Source: Geobacillus kaustophilus
GTDB taxonomy: Bacteria > Bacillota > Bacilli > Bacillales > Anoxybacillaceae
Direction: 5' to 3'
Length of the DNA stretch: 64,000 bases
Assembly (NCBI RefSeq): GCF_000948285.1
Contig: NZ_JYBP01000003.1
Span: forward strand, 1,054,001 to 1,118,000
Shown: piece by piece, positions 8,275-18,035 of the stretch
How the letters are laid out: each line of letters begins with the position of its first letter
How positions within the stretch are numbered: position 1 is the stretch's first letter
Notes under the pieces: model-generated
What the model was told of the DNA's origin: nothing
Database searches by the model: none
What the model saw: the letters and a program-made list of their open reading frames with translations, nothing else
Position numbers and translations under genes: made by a program

Positions 8275-9179
8275 TGACCCGAATCGGCTTTATTGGGTTG
8301 GGTGTAATGGGCTCGCGCATGGCCAGCCGGTTGCTTGAAGCGGGATTCAACGTCACGGTGTACAACCGCACGCCGGAAAAAGCAGCGCCGCTTCTCGAAC
8401 TCGGCGCTCGGCAGGCGGAGACAGTTGCGGCGCTGGCCGGCGAATCTGACGTCATTTGCACCTGTTTATCAATGCCGGATGATGTGATCGACGTATATAC
8501 GGGAGAAGGAGGCGTCCTTAGCACGGCCCGTCCGGGGACGATTTGCCTTGATTTTACGACCGTCGGTCCGAAAACAAGCCGGTTTGTCGCTCGGCGCGCC
8601 GACGAGCACGGCGTCGCCTATTTGGACGCGCCGGTGAGCGGCGGTCCGGAAGGGGCGGAGCAAGGGGCGCTGACGATCATGGTCGGCGGAGCGAAAGAAG
8701 CGTGGGAGCGGGTGCGTCCGCTGCTTAGCGTGTTAGGAAAAACGGTTGAGTATTTAGGGGAAAGCGGCGCGGGCAGTGCGGCAAAAGTAATTAACCAATA
8801 TTTGGTCGCCGTTCATTCTGTCGCTGCAGCGGAAGCGATGGTCGCCGGCACTGCCTACGGGCTTCATGCCGGGAAGCTGTATCGGCTGTTAAAAGAAAGC
8901 TATGGAGACAGCCGGATGCTGCGCCGCCATATGGAGCAGTTCGTGTTGCCGCGTCAATTCGCACCCGGCGGAGCGGTCAAATACGTACATAAAGATGTGC
9001 GCTTGGCGAATGAGTTGATGGACGGAGTCGGGCTCGGCCGATGCCTTGGTGCCCAAGCGGAAGAAGCGTTCGCCGAAGCGATCGCCGCAGGCCTTGCCGA
9101 TTTGGATATGTCAGCGGTGATCCAGCCGCTCGAGCGGCGGGTCGGAGTGGTGGTAAAAGAGACGGAATGGACAAAATAA
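8271..9179 (+). CDS. 2-hydroxy-3-oxopropionate (tartronate semialdehyde) reductase
   Basis: A 302-residue member of the 3-hydroxyisobutyrate dehydrogenase superfamily that reduces tartronate semialdehyde to D-glycerate with NAD(P)H. Visible are the dinucleotide fold GFIGLGVMGSRMA, the substrate loop LDAPVSGGPEGA, and the catalytic lysine in SGAGSAAKVINQ. The start ATG overlaps the hyi stop and follows GGAGGTGA. Pairing with hyi supports the glyoxylate role (GlxR/GarR type) over hydroxyisobutyrate dehydrogenase. A short hairpin about 130 bases downstream may end this transcript before glcE. Confidence 0.85.
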   Translation: MMTRIGFIGLGVMGSRMASRLLEAGFNVTVYNRTPEKAAPLLELGARQAETVAALAGESDVICTCLSMPDDVIDVYTGEGGVLSTARPGTICLDFTTVGPKTSRFVARRADEHGVAYLDAPVSGGPEGAEQGALTIMVGGAKEAWERVRPLLSVLGKTVEYLGESGAGSAAKVINQYLVAVHSVAAAEAMVAGTAYGLHAGKLYRLLKESYGDSRMLRRHMEQFVLPRQFAPGGAVKYVHKDVRLANELMDGVGLGRCLGAQAEEAFAEAIAAGLADLDMSAVIQPLERRVGVVVKETEWTK

Positions 9180-9305
9180 TCATCAAATTCTAAAAAATTC
9201 GTTGAAAAAATGGGTGAGCGATGGTTTAATAGAAGTAGCAGGGAGGGTTGGCCCCAAAGGTTGTTTTGAGCTAAACCACTGTATATATGACGCTGTTCAG
9301 AAAAG

Positions 9306-9328
9306 GTGTCCCGATTCTTTTGGGACAC
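9306..9328 (+). terminator. GTGTCCC hairpin after the reductase gene
   Basis: GTGTCCC (9306-9312) pairs with GGGACAC (9322-9328). There is no strong T run. The sequence closely resembles the end of the MITE-like element found elsewhere in the window, so it may be a solo element end acting as a terminator. Confidence 0.55.
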
Positions 9329-9383
9329 TCTCCGCCTGATGAAGAAAACGGTTCGAGCGGTTCGCTTTTTTTTTACAGATAAA

Positions 9384-9410
9384 AAGAAACATTGTTTCTT
9401 ATTGTGAAAC
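9384..9410 (+). promoter_or_regulatory. Double palindromic operator upstream of glcE
   Basis: Two overlapping inverted repeats: AAGAAACATTGTTTCTT (9384-9400) and GTTTCTTATTGTGAAAC (9394-9410). They sit directly before the glcE ribosome site. Nearly the same pair occurs before glcB (13612-13638). I infer a binding site for the IclR regulator at 18191-18976; that assignment is not proven by the sequence. Confidence 0.65.
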
Positions 9411-9424
9411 GGAGGAGGGCGCTC

Positions 9425-10747
9425 ATGCTTTCATTGACATGGATTGAGGAGCTGCAGGCGTTTTTGCATCCAGAACAAATCAAACGGAATGAATCGTTCC
9501 ACCCCCTCGGCAATGATGGGGCGGTGACCGTCTATCCGCAAACAGAGGAAGAAATCGCTGCGGTGCTCCGCTATGCCGACCGCCATGGCAAAAAAGTCGT
9601 CATCGCTGGACGCGGCACAAAACGGGGGTTTGGCGGGCAGCGGGAGCAGGCGGACATTTTGCTGTCGTTGGAACACTATGCCGGCATTGTCGAACATGCG
9701 GCCGCCGATATGACCGTTACCGTCAAAGCGGGGACGGTGTTCGGCGATTTGCAGCGCGCGCTTGCTCCGTATCGGCAAAAGGTCGCCTTGGACCCGTTTT
9801 GGCCGGACGAAGCGACGATCGGCGGGGTCATTGCGGCGAACGACAGCGGGCCGAAGCGGCTTGGCTACGGGTCGGCGCGCGATTCGGTCATCGGCTTGCG
9901 CATCGTCTATCCGAACGGGACCGTCATCCGCTCCGGCGGCAAAGTGGTGAAAAACGTCGCCGGCTACGATATGAACAAGCTGTTCATTGGAGCGATGGGG
10001 ACGCTCGGCGTGCTGAGCGAGATTACGTTAAAACTCCGGCCGCTGGCGAAATATGAAAGCGTTGTGTTGTTGTCGTTTCCAAGCGGCGATGTTCATGACA
10101 TCCGTTCGTTTGCTGTTTCGTTCCTTGACACGATGATGGAGCCGGTTTGTTTTGAACTGTTCAACCCGACGCTTGCTGAACGGCTGACGGGACGGCCGGT
10201 CTATACGCTTGCGATTGGGTTTGAAGATGTGGAAAACGCCGTCCATTACCAAGAGCAATGGGTCGAACGGCTGCGGCCGAAAGCGGCCGAGATGGCCGTC
10301 TTGGCTGGGGAAGAGGCGGCGGCGTTTTGGCGGACGTTTAATACGGTTGCGCCGAACGGGCGTCTGGCGCAGGCGGAAAACGGGATTGAAGCGGCAGTGA
10401 AAATCGGCGTCGTCAACCTGGATGTGCTCTCCATCTTGCGTGAAAGCGTTTTAATTGCTGACCGCTGCCATGTCCGCATCGAGGCGCACGGCGGGTTGGG
10501 CCACGGTCTTTGCCAGGCGTATGTGCACGGCAGCGAAGAGGGGGTGTTGGCCGCAATGGAGGAGCTGCGCCAAACGGCGGTTCGCTTGGGCGGCTACGCC
10601 ATCGTGAAACATTTGCCGTTTTCGCTCCGCCAACGCATCGACGTCTGGGGCGGAAAGCCGTCGTACTTTTTCTTGCTCGAAGGCATTAAGCGGAAAATCG
10701 ATCCGAACAAAACGATCAACGATCAACGCTTTATCGGGGGGATTTAA
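9425..10747 (+). CDS. glcE: Glycolate oxidase FAD-binding subunit GlcE type
   Basis: FAD-binding subunit, 440 residues, with the PCMH-type FAD fold: VIAGRGTKRGFGG near the N-terminus and TIGGVIAANDSGPKR, followed by NVAGYDMNKLFIGAMGTLG. With GlcF and GlcD it oxidises glycolate to glyoxylate and passes electrons to the membrane quinone pool. The frame is open from 9392, but ATG 9425 follows GGAGGAGGG and is the clear start. It overlaps glcF by one base. The order E-F-D differs from the enterobacterial D-E-F. A palindromic operator lies just upstream. Confidence 0.85.
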   Translation: MLSLTWIEELQAFLHPEQIKRNESFHPLGNDGAVTVYPQTEEEIAAVLRYADRHGKKVVIAGRGTKRGFGGQREQADILLSLEHYAGIVEHAAADMTVTVKAGTVFGDLQRALAPYRQKVALDPFWPDEATIGGVIAANDSGPKRLGYGSARDSVIGLRIVYPNGTVIRSGGKVVKNVAGYDMNKLFIGAMGTLGVLSEITLKLRPLAKYESVVLLSFPSGDVHDIRSFAVSFLDTMMEPVCFELFNPTLAERLTGRPVYTLAIGFEDVENAVHYQEQWVERLRPKAAEMAVLAGEEAAAFWRTFNTVAPNGRLAQAENGIEAAVKIGVVNLDVLSILRESVLIADRCHVRIEAHGGLGHGLCQAYVHGSEEGVLAAMEELRQTAVRLGGYAIVKHLPFSLRQRIDVWGGKPSYFFLLEGIKRKIDPNKTINDQRFIGGI

Positions 10748-12108
10748 TGATGAGCACGATGACGAATGAACGGGCGGACAGCCCGGCGTGTGCGACCGTA
10801 AGTCTTGGCAACTATCGTTTTCCCGATTTGCCTGACCCGAGCAAGTGGGCGGATTGCGTCCATTGCGGCATGTGTTTGGAATCATGCCCGACGTACGAAC
10901 AGACGGGTGAAGAACAGCACTCCCCGCGCGGCCGCGTTCATCTCATGAAGTCAGTCGGCGAGGGGAAGCTTGAGTTGACGCCCGATTTGCTCGATCCGAT
11001 TTTTACATGCTTGGATTGCCGCGCCTGCACGACGGCTTGCCCGGCCGATGTCGATGTCGGTGGGCTCATTGAACAAGTGCGCGGCCAGCTTCGCCAGGCG
11101 GTGCCGCTTGCCGGTTGGAAAGCGCTTGTCAGCGGCGTTTTCTTAAAAGGCATTTTTCCGCATCCGTCGCGCCTCGATTGGCTCGGCCGCCTGCTGAAAC
11201 TGTACCAAAAAAGCGGCTTGCAGACGGTGGCGCGCAAAGCCGGACTGTTGCGTGTCATGCCCGATCACTTGGCTGAGATGGAGGCGATTTTGCCAGCGGT
11301 CGGTACGCCGGTGCGGAGAAAGTATAAACATCAGCCGCTCATTAAGGCGAAGGGGGAAACGAAACGGACAGTCGCCATTTTGACCGGCTGCGTCATGGAC
11401 GTGATGTTTTCCGACATTAACGAAGCGACGATCCGCGTATTGACCCATAACGGCAACGATGTCGTCATCGTTCCGAGCCAAACGTGCTGCGGCGCGCTTC
11501 ACGTTCACGCCGGCGACCGCGAAACGGGCCGGAAGCTCGCCAAGCAGAATATCGAAGCGTTTCAAGATGTTGACTATATCATCGTCAATGCTGCCGGCTG
11601 CGGCTGCATGTTGAAAGAATATCCGGAACTGTTCCGCAACGATCCGGAATGGCATGAAAAAGCGGAGCGATTTGCCGCGAAGGTCGAGGATGTGTCGAAA
11701 TTTTTGCATGACACCGGCTTCAAACCGCCGAAAGCGGAATTGAACGTGCGCCTCACCTACCATGATGCGTGCCATTTGGCCCACGGCCAAGGCATCCGCA
11801 AAGAACCGCGCGCTTTGATCGAAAGCATTCCGGGGGTGGAAATGGTCGCCATGCCAAACGCAGACCGTTGCTGCGGCAGCGCGGGGATTTACAATATCAC
11901 TCATCCGGAAATGGCCGAGGCCGTTTTAGAAAGCAAAATGCAAAACGTGCCGCAAGAGGTGGAGCTCATTTCGATGGGCAATCCGGGCTGCATGCTGCAA
12001 ATGGCGCTTGGCGTCATGAAACATGGACGAAACCAGAAAATCGTCCATACGGTGCAGCTGTTGGATTGGGCGTACCAAAAAGAAGAAGGGAAGGACGTGC
12101 GCATATGA
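10747..12108 (+). CDS. glcF: Glycolate oxidase iron-sulfur subunit
   Basis: Fe-S electron transfer subunit, 453 residues. Two 4Fe-4S motifs are visible, CVHCGMCLESCP near residue 38 and CLDCRACTTACP near residue 90, followed by two CCG domains (TCCGALHVHAGD and RCCGSAGIYN) typical of GlcF, LutA and heterodisulfide reductase-like subunits. It carries electrons from the flavin subunits towards quinone. The start ATG overlaps the glcE stop (TAATG) and follows a G-rich site; the second ATG at 10750 is an equal alternative. The stop overlaps the glcD start (ATATGA). Confidence 0.9.
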   Translation: MMSTMTNERADSPACATVSLGNYRFPDLPDPSKWADCVHCGMCLESCPTYEQTGEEQHSPRGRVHLMKSVGEGKLELTPDLLDPIFTCLDCRACTTACPADVDVGGLIEQVRGQLRQAVPLAGWKALVSGVFLKGIFPHPSRLDWLGRLLKLYQKSGLQTVARKAGLLRVMPDHLAEMEAILPAVGTPVRRKYKHQPLIKAKGETKRTVAILTGCVMDVMFSDINEATIRVLTHNGNDVVIVPSQTCCGALHVHAGDRETGRKLAKQNIEAFQDVDYIIVNAAGCGCMLKEYPELFRNDPEWHEKAERFAAKVEDVSKFLHDTGFKPPKAELNVRLTYHDACHLAHGQGIRKEPRALIESIPGVEMVAMPNADRCCGSAGIYNITHPEMAEAVLESKMQNVPQEVELISMGNPGCMLQMALGVMKHGRNQKIVHTVQLLDWAYQKEEGKDVRI

Positions 12109-13550
12109 GAAAACGGTCCATTGCAACGAACGACCCGCACATTCAGGCGCTCGCCCGCATCGTCGGGGAACGGGCGATTTTATACCGGAAAGAAGATTTG
12201 ATGGCGTATGACTGCGACGGCTTTACCGTCCATCGCCATTTGCCGAAGGCGGTCGTGTTTCCGACAAGCACGGAGCAAGTGGCGGCGGTCGTCCGATATT
12301 GCCATGAACATGATTTGCCGTTTCTCGCCCGCGGCGCCGGCACAGGGTTAAGCGGCGGGGCGATTCCGTTGAATGGCGAAGTCGTCATCAGCTTAACAAG
12401 GATGAAGCGGCTGTTGCACGTCGATCTCGAAAACCGACGCGCTGTCGTCGAGCCGGGGTTTGTCAACTTGAAGCTGACGAACTCCGTCGCCCACCGCGGC
12501 TATTACTATGCGCCCGATCCGTCAAGCCAATATTGCTGCACGATCGGCGGCAACGTCGCTGAAAACGCCGGCGGCGCCCACTGCTTAAAATATGGGGTGA
12601 CGACGAACCATATTTTAGGGCTTGAAGTCGTCTTGCCAAACGGCGAAGTGATTGAAATCGGCGGAAACGGCGTTCCCGATCCACCCGGCTATGATTTGCT
12701 CGGGCTGTTGACTGGATCGGAAGGGACGCTTGGCATCGTGACGAAAATTACCGTCCGCTTGCTGAAAAATCCGGAGACGAAACAGACGGTGCTCGCCTAT
12801 TTTGATGAAGTGGAAGACGCGAGCCAGACCGTTTCCGACATCATTTCCGCCGGGATCGTGCCGGCGGCGCTTGAGATGATGGATCAAACGGCCATCGAGG
12901 CGGTCGAAGCAGCCGCGTTTCCGGTCGGGCATCCGAAAGACATCGCGGCGCTTTTGCTTATTGAAGTGGACGGCATGTCCGCCGGGATCGACGAACAAAT
13001 CGACGATATTTTGGCGATTTGCCGACGCCATCATGTGCGTGAAGTGAAAGTCGCTCAGTCGGAAGAAGAGCGGGCCCGCTGGTGGGCAAACCGGAAAACC
13101 GGGTTTGGCGCCATGGGGGCGATTTCGCCCGACTATTTAGTGCAAGACGGCGTCATTCCGCGCAGCCGTCTGCCGGAAGTGCTGCGGGAAATCGCCAACA
13201 TCAGCCGCAAGTATGGACTTAGAATCGCAAACATTTTCCACGCCGGCGACGGCAATTTGCACCCGCTTGTGCTGTTTGATGCAAGCAATCCCGGGGAGAC
13301 GGAGCGGGCGCTTGCCGCCGGAAGCGAATGCCTCAAGGCGTGCGCGGCGGTCGGCGGATCGATTACAGGGGAACATGGTGTCGGCATTGAGAAAAAAGAA
13401 GAGATGCGCTTCATTTTCACTGATGAAGAGATTTTGGCGCAAACAGCGATTCGCGACGTGTTTAACCCGAAAAACTTGCTCAACGCCGGCAAGCTGTTCC
13501 CAACGCCGGGGCGGTGTGTAGAGACAAAGATGCCGTCGACAGTGAAATGA
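12105..13550 (+). CDS. glcD: Glycolate oxidase FAD-linked subunit GlcD
   Basis: FAD-linked catalytic subunit, 481 residues, of the GlcD/D-lactate dehydrogenase family. The FAD-binding part shows LARGAGTGLSGGAIPL and IGGNVAENAGGAHCLKYG, then LLTGSEGTLGIVT; the C-terminal cap holds NIFHAGDGNLHPLV and ITGEHGVGIEKK. It oxidises glycolate (possibly other 2-hydroxyacids). A longer open frame begins at 11769 inside glcF, but ATG 12105 with GAAGGGAAGG upstream gives the family's usual length. It is translationally coupled to glcF. A 107-base gap holding the second operator separates it from glcB. Confidence 0.9.
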   Translation: MRKRSIATNDPHIQALARIVGERAILYRKEDLMAYDCDGFTVHRHLPKAVVFPTSTEQVAAVVRYCHEHDLPFLARGAGTGLSGGAIPLNGEVVISLTRMKRLLHVDLENRRAVVEPGFVNLKLTNSVAHRGYYYAPDPSSQYCCTIGGNVAENAGGAHCLKYGVTTNHILGLEVVLPNGEVIEIGGNGVPDPPGYDLLGLLTGSEGTLGIVTKITVRLLKNPETKQTVLAYFDEVEDASQTVSDIISAGIVPAALEMMDQTAIEAVEAAAFPVGHPKDIAALLLIEVDGMSAGIDEQIDDILAICRRHHVREVKVAQSEEERARWWANRKTGFGAMGAISPDYLVQDGVIPRSRLPEVLREIANISRKYGLRIANIFHAGDGNLHPLVLFDASNPGETERALAAGSECLKACAAVGGSITGEHGVGIEKKEEMRFIFTDEEILAQTAIRDVFNPKNLLNAGKLFPTPGRCVETKMPSTVK

Positions 13551-13611
13551 AAATTTTGTGAAAATGATTGTCAGCCATTTCGTTTCATGTTATCATCTTT
13601 TTAGAGTTATT

Positions 13612-13638
13612 AAGAAACAATGTTTCGTAATAAGAAAC
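13612..13638 (+). promoter_or_regulatory. Double palindromic operator upstream of glcB
   Basis: AAGAAACAATGTTTC (13612-13626) overlaps GTTTCGTAATAAGAAAC (13622-13638). The reverse complement of the second palindrome differs from the glcE site at only two of 17 positions. The site lies 20 bases before the glcB start, where a repressor would block initiation. Likely bound by the IclR regulator of this cluster. Confidence 0.65.
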
Positions 13639-13657
13639 AAGAGAGGGGAAGAGGACG

Positions 13658-15841
13658 ATGGGCGAATATGTACAAAAAGGGAACATCCAAGTCGCCAAAG
13701 TGCTGTACGATTTTGTCAACGAGGAGCTTCTGCCGAACAGCGGGCTGGATCAAGATCAGTTTTGGCGCGACTTCGGCGCGCTCATTGTCGATTTGACGCC
13801 GCGCAATAAAGAATTGCTTGCCCGCCGCGACGAAATTCAAGAAAAATTGAATGAGTGGCATAAAGCGCATCGCGGCCGCTTTGATTTTAACGAATATAAA
13901 GCGTTTTTGACGGACATCGGCTATTTGGAGCCAGAAGTCGAGGATTTTGAAATCACAACGGATAACGTCGATGACGAAATTGCGGTGCAAGCCGGGCCGC
14001 AGCTCGTCGTTCCGCTGACGAACGCCCGCTATGCGTTAAACGCCGCCAACGCCCGCTGGGGCAGCTTGTACGATGCGCTGTACGGCACCGATGCCATCAG
14101 CGAAGAAGACGGCGCCGAGCGCGGTTCGTCGTACAACCCGGTGCGCGGGGCGAAAGTCATCGCCTATGGACGAAAGTTTTTGGATGAAGCAGTGCCGCTG
14201 GCGGAATACTCCCATAAAGATGCTGTTCAATATGCGGTTGTTGATGGCCAGCTTGTCGTGACAATCGAAGGCGGCGTGACGACGGGGTTGAAGGAGCCAG
14301 AAAAATTTGTCGGCTTCCAAGGCGACCCGCAAAACCCGGCAGTGGTGTTGTTGAAAAACAACGGTCTTCACATTGAAATTCAAATCGACCGCAACCATCC
14401 GGTTGGACAAACGGATAAAGCCGGCGTGAAAGACATCGTGTTGGAAGCGGCGGTCACGACGATCATGGACGGCGAAGATTCAGTGGCAACTGTTGACGCC
14501 GAAGACAAAGTGCTCGTCTACCGCAACTTGTTTGGCTTGGTCAAAGGCGATTTGACGGCGACATTTGAGAAAAACGGCAAAATGATGACGCGCGCGTTGA
14601 ATCCGGACCGCGTATACAAAACGCCGGATGGCGGAGAGCTCGTGCTGTCGGGCCGATCCCTCCTGTTCGTGCGCAACGTCGGACACTTAATGACGAACAA
14701 CGCGATTTTGCATGCGAATGGCGAGGAAGTGCATGAAGGGATCATGGACGCCGTCATTACAAGCTTGATTATGAAACATTCGCTCATCGGCAATACGCGT
14801 TACTTGAATTCGCGCAAAGGCTCCATTTACATCGTCAAGCCGAAAATGCACGGATCGGCCGAAGTGGCGTTTGCCAACGAGCTGTTTGACCGCGTCGAAG
14901 ATATGCTCGCCCTTCGACGCAACACGATTAAAATCGGCGTGATGGATGAAGAACGCCGGACGTCGCTCAACTTGAAAAACTGCATCTACCAAGTGCGCGA
15001 CCGCATCATTTTTATCAACACCGGCTTCCTCGATCGGACCGGAGACGAAATTCATACGTCGATGGAAGCGGGGCCGATGCTGCGCAAAAACGATATGAAA
15101 TCATCGACTTGGCTGCAGGCGTATGAAAAATCGAACGTCGCTGTCGGGCTTGCCGTCGGCTTCCGCGGACGGGCGCAAATCGGCAAAGGAATGTGGGCGA
15201 TGCCGGACTTGATGGCGGAAATGTTGAAGCAAAAAGGAGCGCAGCTGAAAGCCGGCGCCAATACGGCATGGGTGCCGTCGCCGACAGCCGCCACGCTCCA
15301 CGCGCTTCATTACCATCAAGTGAAGGTTGTTGCGGTGCAAAGCGAACTGGCGAACGAGCGGGCCGATTACCGCGACGACATGTTGCAAATCCCGGTCGTT
15401 GATCATCCGCAATGGACGGCGGAAGAGATTCAAGAAGAGCTCGACAACAACTGCCAAAGCATTTTAGGCTATGTCGTCCGCTGGATCGACCAAGGGATCG
15501 GCTGCTCAAAAGTGCCGGACATTCACAACGTCGGACTGATGGAAGACCGGGCGACGCTTCGCATCTCGAGCCAAATTCTTGCCAACTGGCTCCATCATGG
15601 CATTTGCACGAAAGAGCAAGTGCTCAAGACGCTCAAGCGGATGGCGAAAGTCGTTGACGAACAAAACGCCGGCGATCCAAACTATCGCCCGATGGCGCCG
15701 AATTACGATGATTCGGTGGCGTTTCAAGCCGCGTGCGACCTCGTGTTCCTTGGCTATGAACAGCCAAACGGCTATACGGAGCCGATTTTGCACCGCCGCC
15801 GTCAAGAAGCAAAAGCGAGATTCGCTGCTGTTCAGCCGTGA
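13658..15841 (+). CDS. glcB: Malate synthase G
   Basis: Malate synthase of the G type, 727 residues, which condenses glyoxylate with acetyl-CoA to malate. The length matches the family (about 720-730). Recognisable segments are [33 protein letters not shown] and [17 protein letters not shown]. The ATG follows GGGGAAGAGGA. Its place after glcEFD closes the route glycolate, glyoxylate, malate, and the malic enzyme gene downstream then yields pyruvate. A palindromic operator just upstream suggests its own regulated promoter. Confidence 0.95.
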   Translation: MGEYVQKGNIQVAKVLYDFVNEELLPNSGLDQDQFWRDFGALIVDLTPRNKELLARRDEIQEKLNEWHKAHRGRFDFNEYKAFLTDIGYLEPEVEDFEITTDNVDDEIAVQAGPQLVVPLTNARYALNAANARWGSLYDALYGTDAISEEDGAERGSSYNPVRGAKVIAYGRKFLDEAVPLAEYSHKDAVQYAVVDGQLVVTIEGGVTTGLKEPEKFVGFQGDPQNPAVVLLKNNGLHIEIQIDRNHPVGQTDKAGVKDIVLEAAVTTIMDGEDSVATVDAEDKVLVYRNLFGLVKGDLTATFEKNGKMMTRALNPDRVYKTPDGGELVLSGRSLLFVRNVGHLMTNNAILHANGEEVHEGIMDAVITSLIMKHSLIGNTRYLNSRKGSIYIVKPKMHGSAEVAFANELFDRVEDMLALRRNTIKIGVMDEERRTSLNLKNCIYQVRDRIIFINTGFLDRTGDEIHTSMEAGPMLRKNDMKSSTWLQAYEKSNVAVGLAVGFRGRAQIGKGMWAMPDLMAEMLKQKGAQLKAGANTAWVPSPTAATLHALHYHQVKVVAVQSELANERADYRDDMLQIPVVDHPQWTAEEIQEELDNNCQSILGYVVRWIDQGIGCSKVPDIHNVGLMEDRATLRISSQILANWLHHGICTKEQVLKTLKRMAKVVDEQNAGDPNYRPMAPNYDDSVAFQAACDLVFLGYEQPNGYTEPILHRRRQEAKARFAAVQP

Positions 15842-15856
15842 ACGGACGATTATTGG

Positions 15857-15884
15857 AGGAACAAGGGGAAACGCCCTTGTTCCT
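15857..15884 (+). terminator. Hairpin after glcB
   Basis: AGGAACAAGGG (15857-15867) pairs with CCCTTGTTCCT (15874-15884). The stem is strong but lacks a T run, so it may only attenuate transcription into the malic enzyme gene. Confidence 0.55.
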
Positions 15885-16022
15885 TCCTATCCAATGAGAT
15901 CAGAAAATTTTGAAAAAATGGAAGGGGGCAGTTCCTAGTTGCGACTGGTCGGTTGTCGAAGACAAAGCAGCACAAAAGACGGAACAAGGAAATGGAATAA
16001 GGTTGGCAGCTAGGGATCAAAA

Positions 16023-17240
16023 ATGGAGAATTTGAGAGAAAAAGCATTATTGGTCCATCAGCAAGCGAGAGGAAAACTATCCGTCGAAGTAAAGGTGTCC
16101 GTAGCGGATGCGCATGACTTAAGCGTCATTTACTCTCCGGGAGTGGCTGAGCCGTGCAAGGAAATTTATATCAACCAAGATGAAATATACACTTACACGG
16201 TGAAGGGAAATTTTGTCGCCGTCGTCTCGAATGGCACGGCGGTGCTTGGGCTTGGCAACATCGGCGCGCGGGCGGCGCTTCCGGTCATGGAAGGAAAAGC
16301 CGCCTTGTTCAAAGCGTTTGCGGGCATCGATGCTGTGCCGCTTTGCCTCGATACCGAAGATCCGGAACAAATCATTCAAACGGTCAAGCTGCTTGAACCG
16401 GCGTTTGGCGGCATCAATTTGGAAGATATTGCTGCTCCCGCCTGCTTTGTCATTGAAGAGCGGCTTCGCCAAGAGATGGCGATTCCGGTGTTTCATGACG
16501 ATCAGCACGGCACAGCCATCGTCGTTGCCGCCGGGCTGACGAACGCCTTAAAAGTCGTTGGCAAACAGCTCGCCGATTGCCGGGTTGTCATCAACGGAGC
16601 TGGCGCTGCTGGGGTGGCGATCGCCAAATTGTTGTTGTCAATCGGGGTCGGCGATTTGATTATGTGCGACACGAAAGGCGCCATTTACGAAGGACGCCCG
16701 CATGGGATGAACGCCATCAAGGAAGAAATCGCCCGGCAAACGAACCGCCGCCGCGTCTCCGGGGCGCTGGCGGAAGTTATTCAAGGTGCGGATGTGTTTA
16801 TCGGCGTCTCAGTCGCCGGGGCGTTGACGCCAGCGATGGTTCGGACGATGAACCGCAGGGCGATCGTATTCGCCTTGGCCAATCCGGTGCCCGAGATCAT
16901 GCCAGATGAAGCGAAAGCCGCTGGGGCTGCCATTGTAGCGACTGGCCGGTCGGATTTGCCAAACCAAGTGAACAACGTGCTGGCGTTCCCCGGCGTCTTC
17001 CGCGGAGCGCTCGATGTGCGGGCGACGCAAATTAATGAGGCGATGAAAATCGCCGCCGCCGAAGCCATCGCCGGGCTGATCCAGCCGGAAGAGTTGACCG
17101 AGGAATACGTCATCCCGAACCCGTTTGACCGGCGTGTTGTCGAAGCGGTGGCTTCCGCCGTCGCCCGCGCCGCCATTGAGACAGGGGTGGCTCGAATCAA
17201 GGAAAAAGACGAGGAACAAGATCGTGTCAGAGAGGGGTAA
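16023..17240 (+). CDS. NAD-dependent malic enzyme
   Basis: Malic enzyme, 405 residues, converting malate to pyruvate and CO2. The short bacterial form is indicated by the length and by SVIYSPGVAEPC, the metal-binding FHDDQHGTA, and the nucleotide fold INGAGAAGVAIAKLLL. The ATG follows AGGGAT six bases upstream. It lies 181 bases after glcB and six bases before the FAH-family gene, so it forms a transcript with the latter and possibly with glcB. In this setting it drains the malate made by malate synthase into pyruvate. Cofactor preference (NAD or NADP) cannot be read with certainty. Confidence 0.9.
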   Translation: MENLREKALLVHQQARGKLSVEVKVSVADAHDLSVIYSPGVAEPCKEIYINQDEIYTYTVKGNFVAVVSNGTAVLGLGNIGARAALPVMEGKAALFKAFAGIDAVPLCLDTEDPEQIIQTVKLLEPAFGGINLEDIAAPACFVIEERLRQEMAIPVFHDDQHGTAIVVAAGLTNALKVVGKQLADCRVVINGAGAAGVAIAKLLLSIGVGDLIMCDTKGAIYEGRPHGMNAIKEEIARQTNRRRVSGALAEVIQGADVFIGVSVAGALTPAMVRTMNRRAIVFALANPVPEIMPDEAKAAGAAIVATGRSDLPNQVNNVLAFPGVFRGALDVRATQINEAMKIAAAEAIAGLIQPEELTEEYVIPNPFDRRVVEAVASAVARAAIETGVARIKEKDEEQDRVREG

Positions 17241-17246
17241 CTGCCG

Positions 17247-18035
17247 ATGAAATTTGTTCGTTTTCTCGCCGACGGCGCGATTCGCGCCGGTGTGGTGAAC
17301 GATGAAGTGATCCGCGAAATCGAAGGAAATATGTTTGCTGATTGGGATTATACGGGAAATGTATTCCGCTATGATCGTGTTTCGCTTTTGGCGCCGCTTG
17401 CGCCGCGCCATGTGATCGGCATCGGCGCCAACTATGCGGCTTCCCATGAACAGCTGCCGGCTGAAATGCCGGACATTCCCGTCTTTTTCTTTAAACCATC
17501 TTCATCCGTCGTCGGGCCGGAAGCGGAGGTTGTCATTCCAAGCGCGGCCGGTGAAGTGAAATTTGAATCCGAGCTGGCGGTCGTGATCAGCAAAGAAGCG
17601 AAGCAAGTAAGCGAGGAAGAGGTATGGGCGCATATTTTTGGCTATACGGTCGCCAACGATGTCACCGCGCCGCAGTTTTTCCACCCGGACGGCCATTGGA
17701 CGGCCGGCAAATCGTTTGATACATTCACCCCGCTTGGCCCGGTCATTGAAACAGAGCTTGATCCTCGGGCCGTATCGGTGAAAGCGCGGGTCAATGGCGA
17801 GGAAAAACAAAACAGTCCGACTGAGTTGATGATCATTTCGATCAGTAAAATGATCTCGTATTTGTCCCATGTTATGACGTTGCAGCCAGGTGACGTCATT
17901 TTAACCGGAAGCCCGGTCGGCGCCGAGCTCGTCGGTCCAGGGACGGTCATTGAATGCGAAGTGGACGGCATCGGTACGCTCCGCAATACGTTTGTCGCCG
18001 CCAAAGCGCCGGCCGTTTCCATCCGACGCTCATAA
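17247..18035 (+). CDS. Fumarylacetoacetate hydrolase (FAH) family protein
   Basis: A 262-residue member of the FAH superfamily, which includes hydrolases, decarboxylases and isomerases acting on 2-oxo acids with Mg. The metal-binding region is visible: KFESELAVVISKEA supplies the acidic ligands, followed by YTVANDVTAPQFF, then the loop KSFDTFTPLGPV and PGDVILTGSPVG near the end. The exact substrate cannot be told; in this cluster oxaloacetate decarboxylation or tautomerisation is a reasonable guess. The ATG follows GAGAGGGG and lies six bases after the malic enzyme stop. Confidence 0.85.
   Translation: MKFVRFLADGAIRAGVVNDEVIREIEGNMFADWDYTGNVFRYDRVSLLAPLAPRHVIGIGANYAASHEQLPAEMPDIPVFFFKPSSSVVGPEAEVVIPSAAGEVKFESELAVVISKEAKQVSEEEVWAHIFGYTVANDVTAPQFFHPDGHWTAGKSFDTFTPLGPVIETELDPRAVSVKARVNGEEKQNSPTELMIISISKMISYLSHVMTLQPGDVILTGSPVGAELVGPGTVIECEVDGIGTLRNTFVAAKAPAVSIRRS

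Noticed and set aside
11143-11904. 253-codon minus-strand frame inside glcF
   Set aside because: Antisense shadow of glcF; no start signal and no recognisable protein features.
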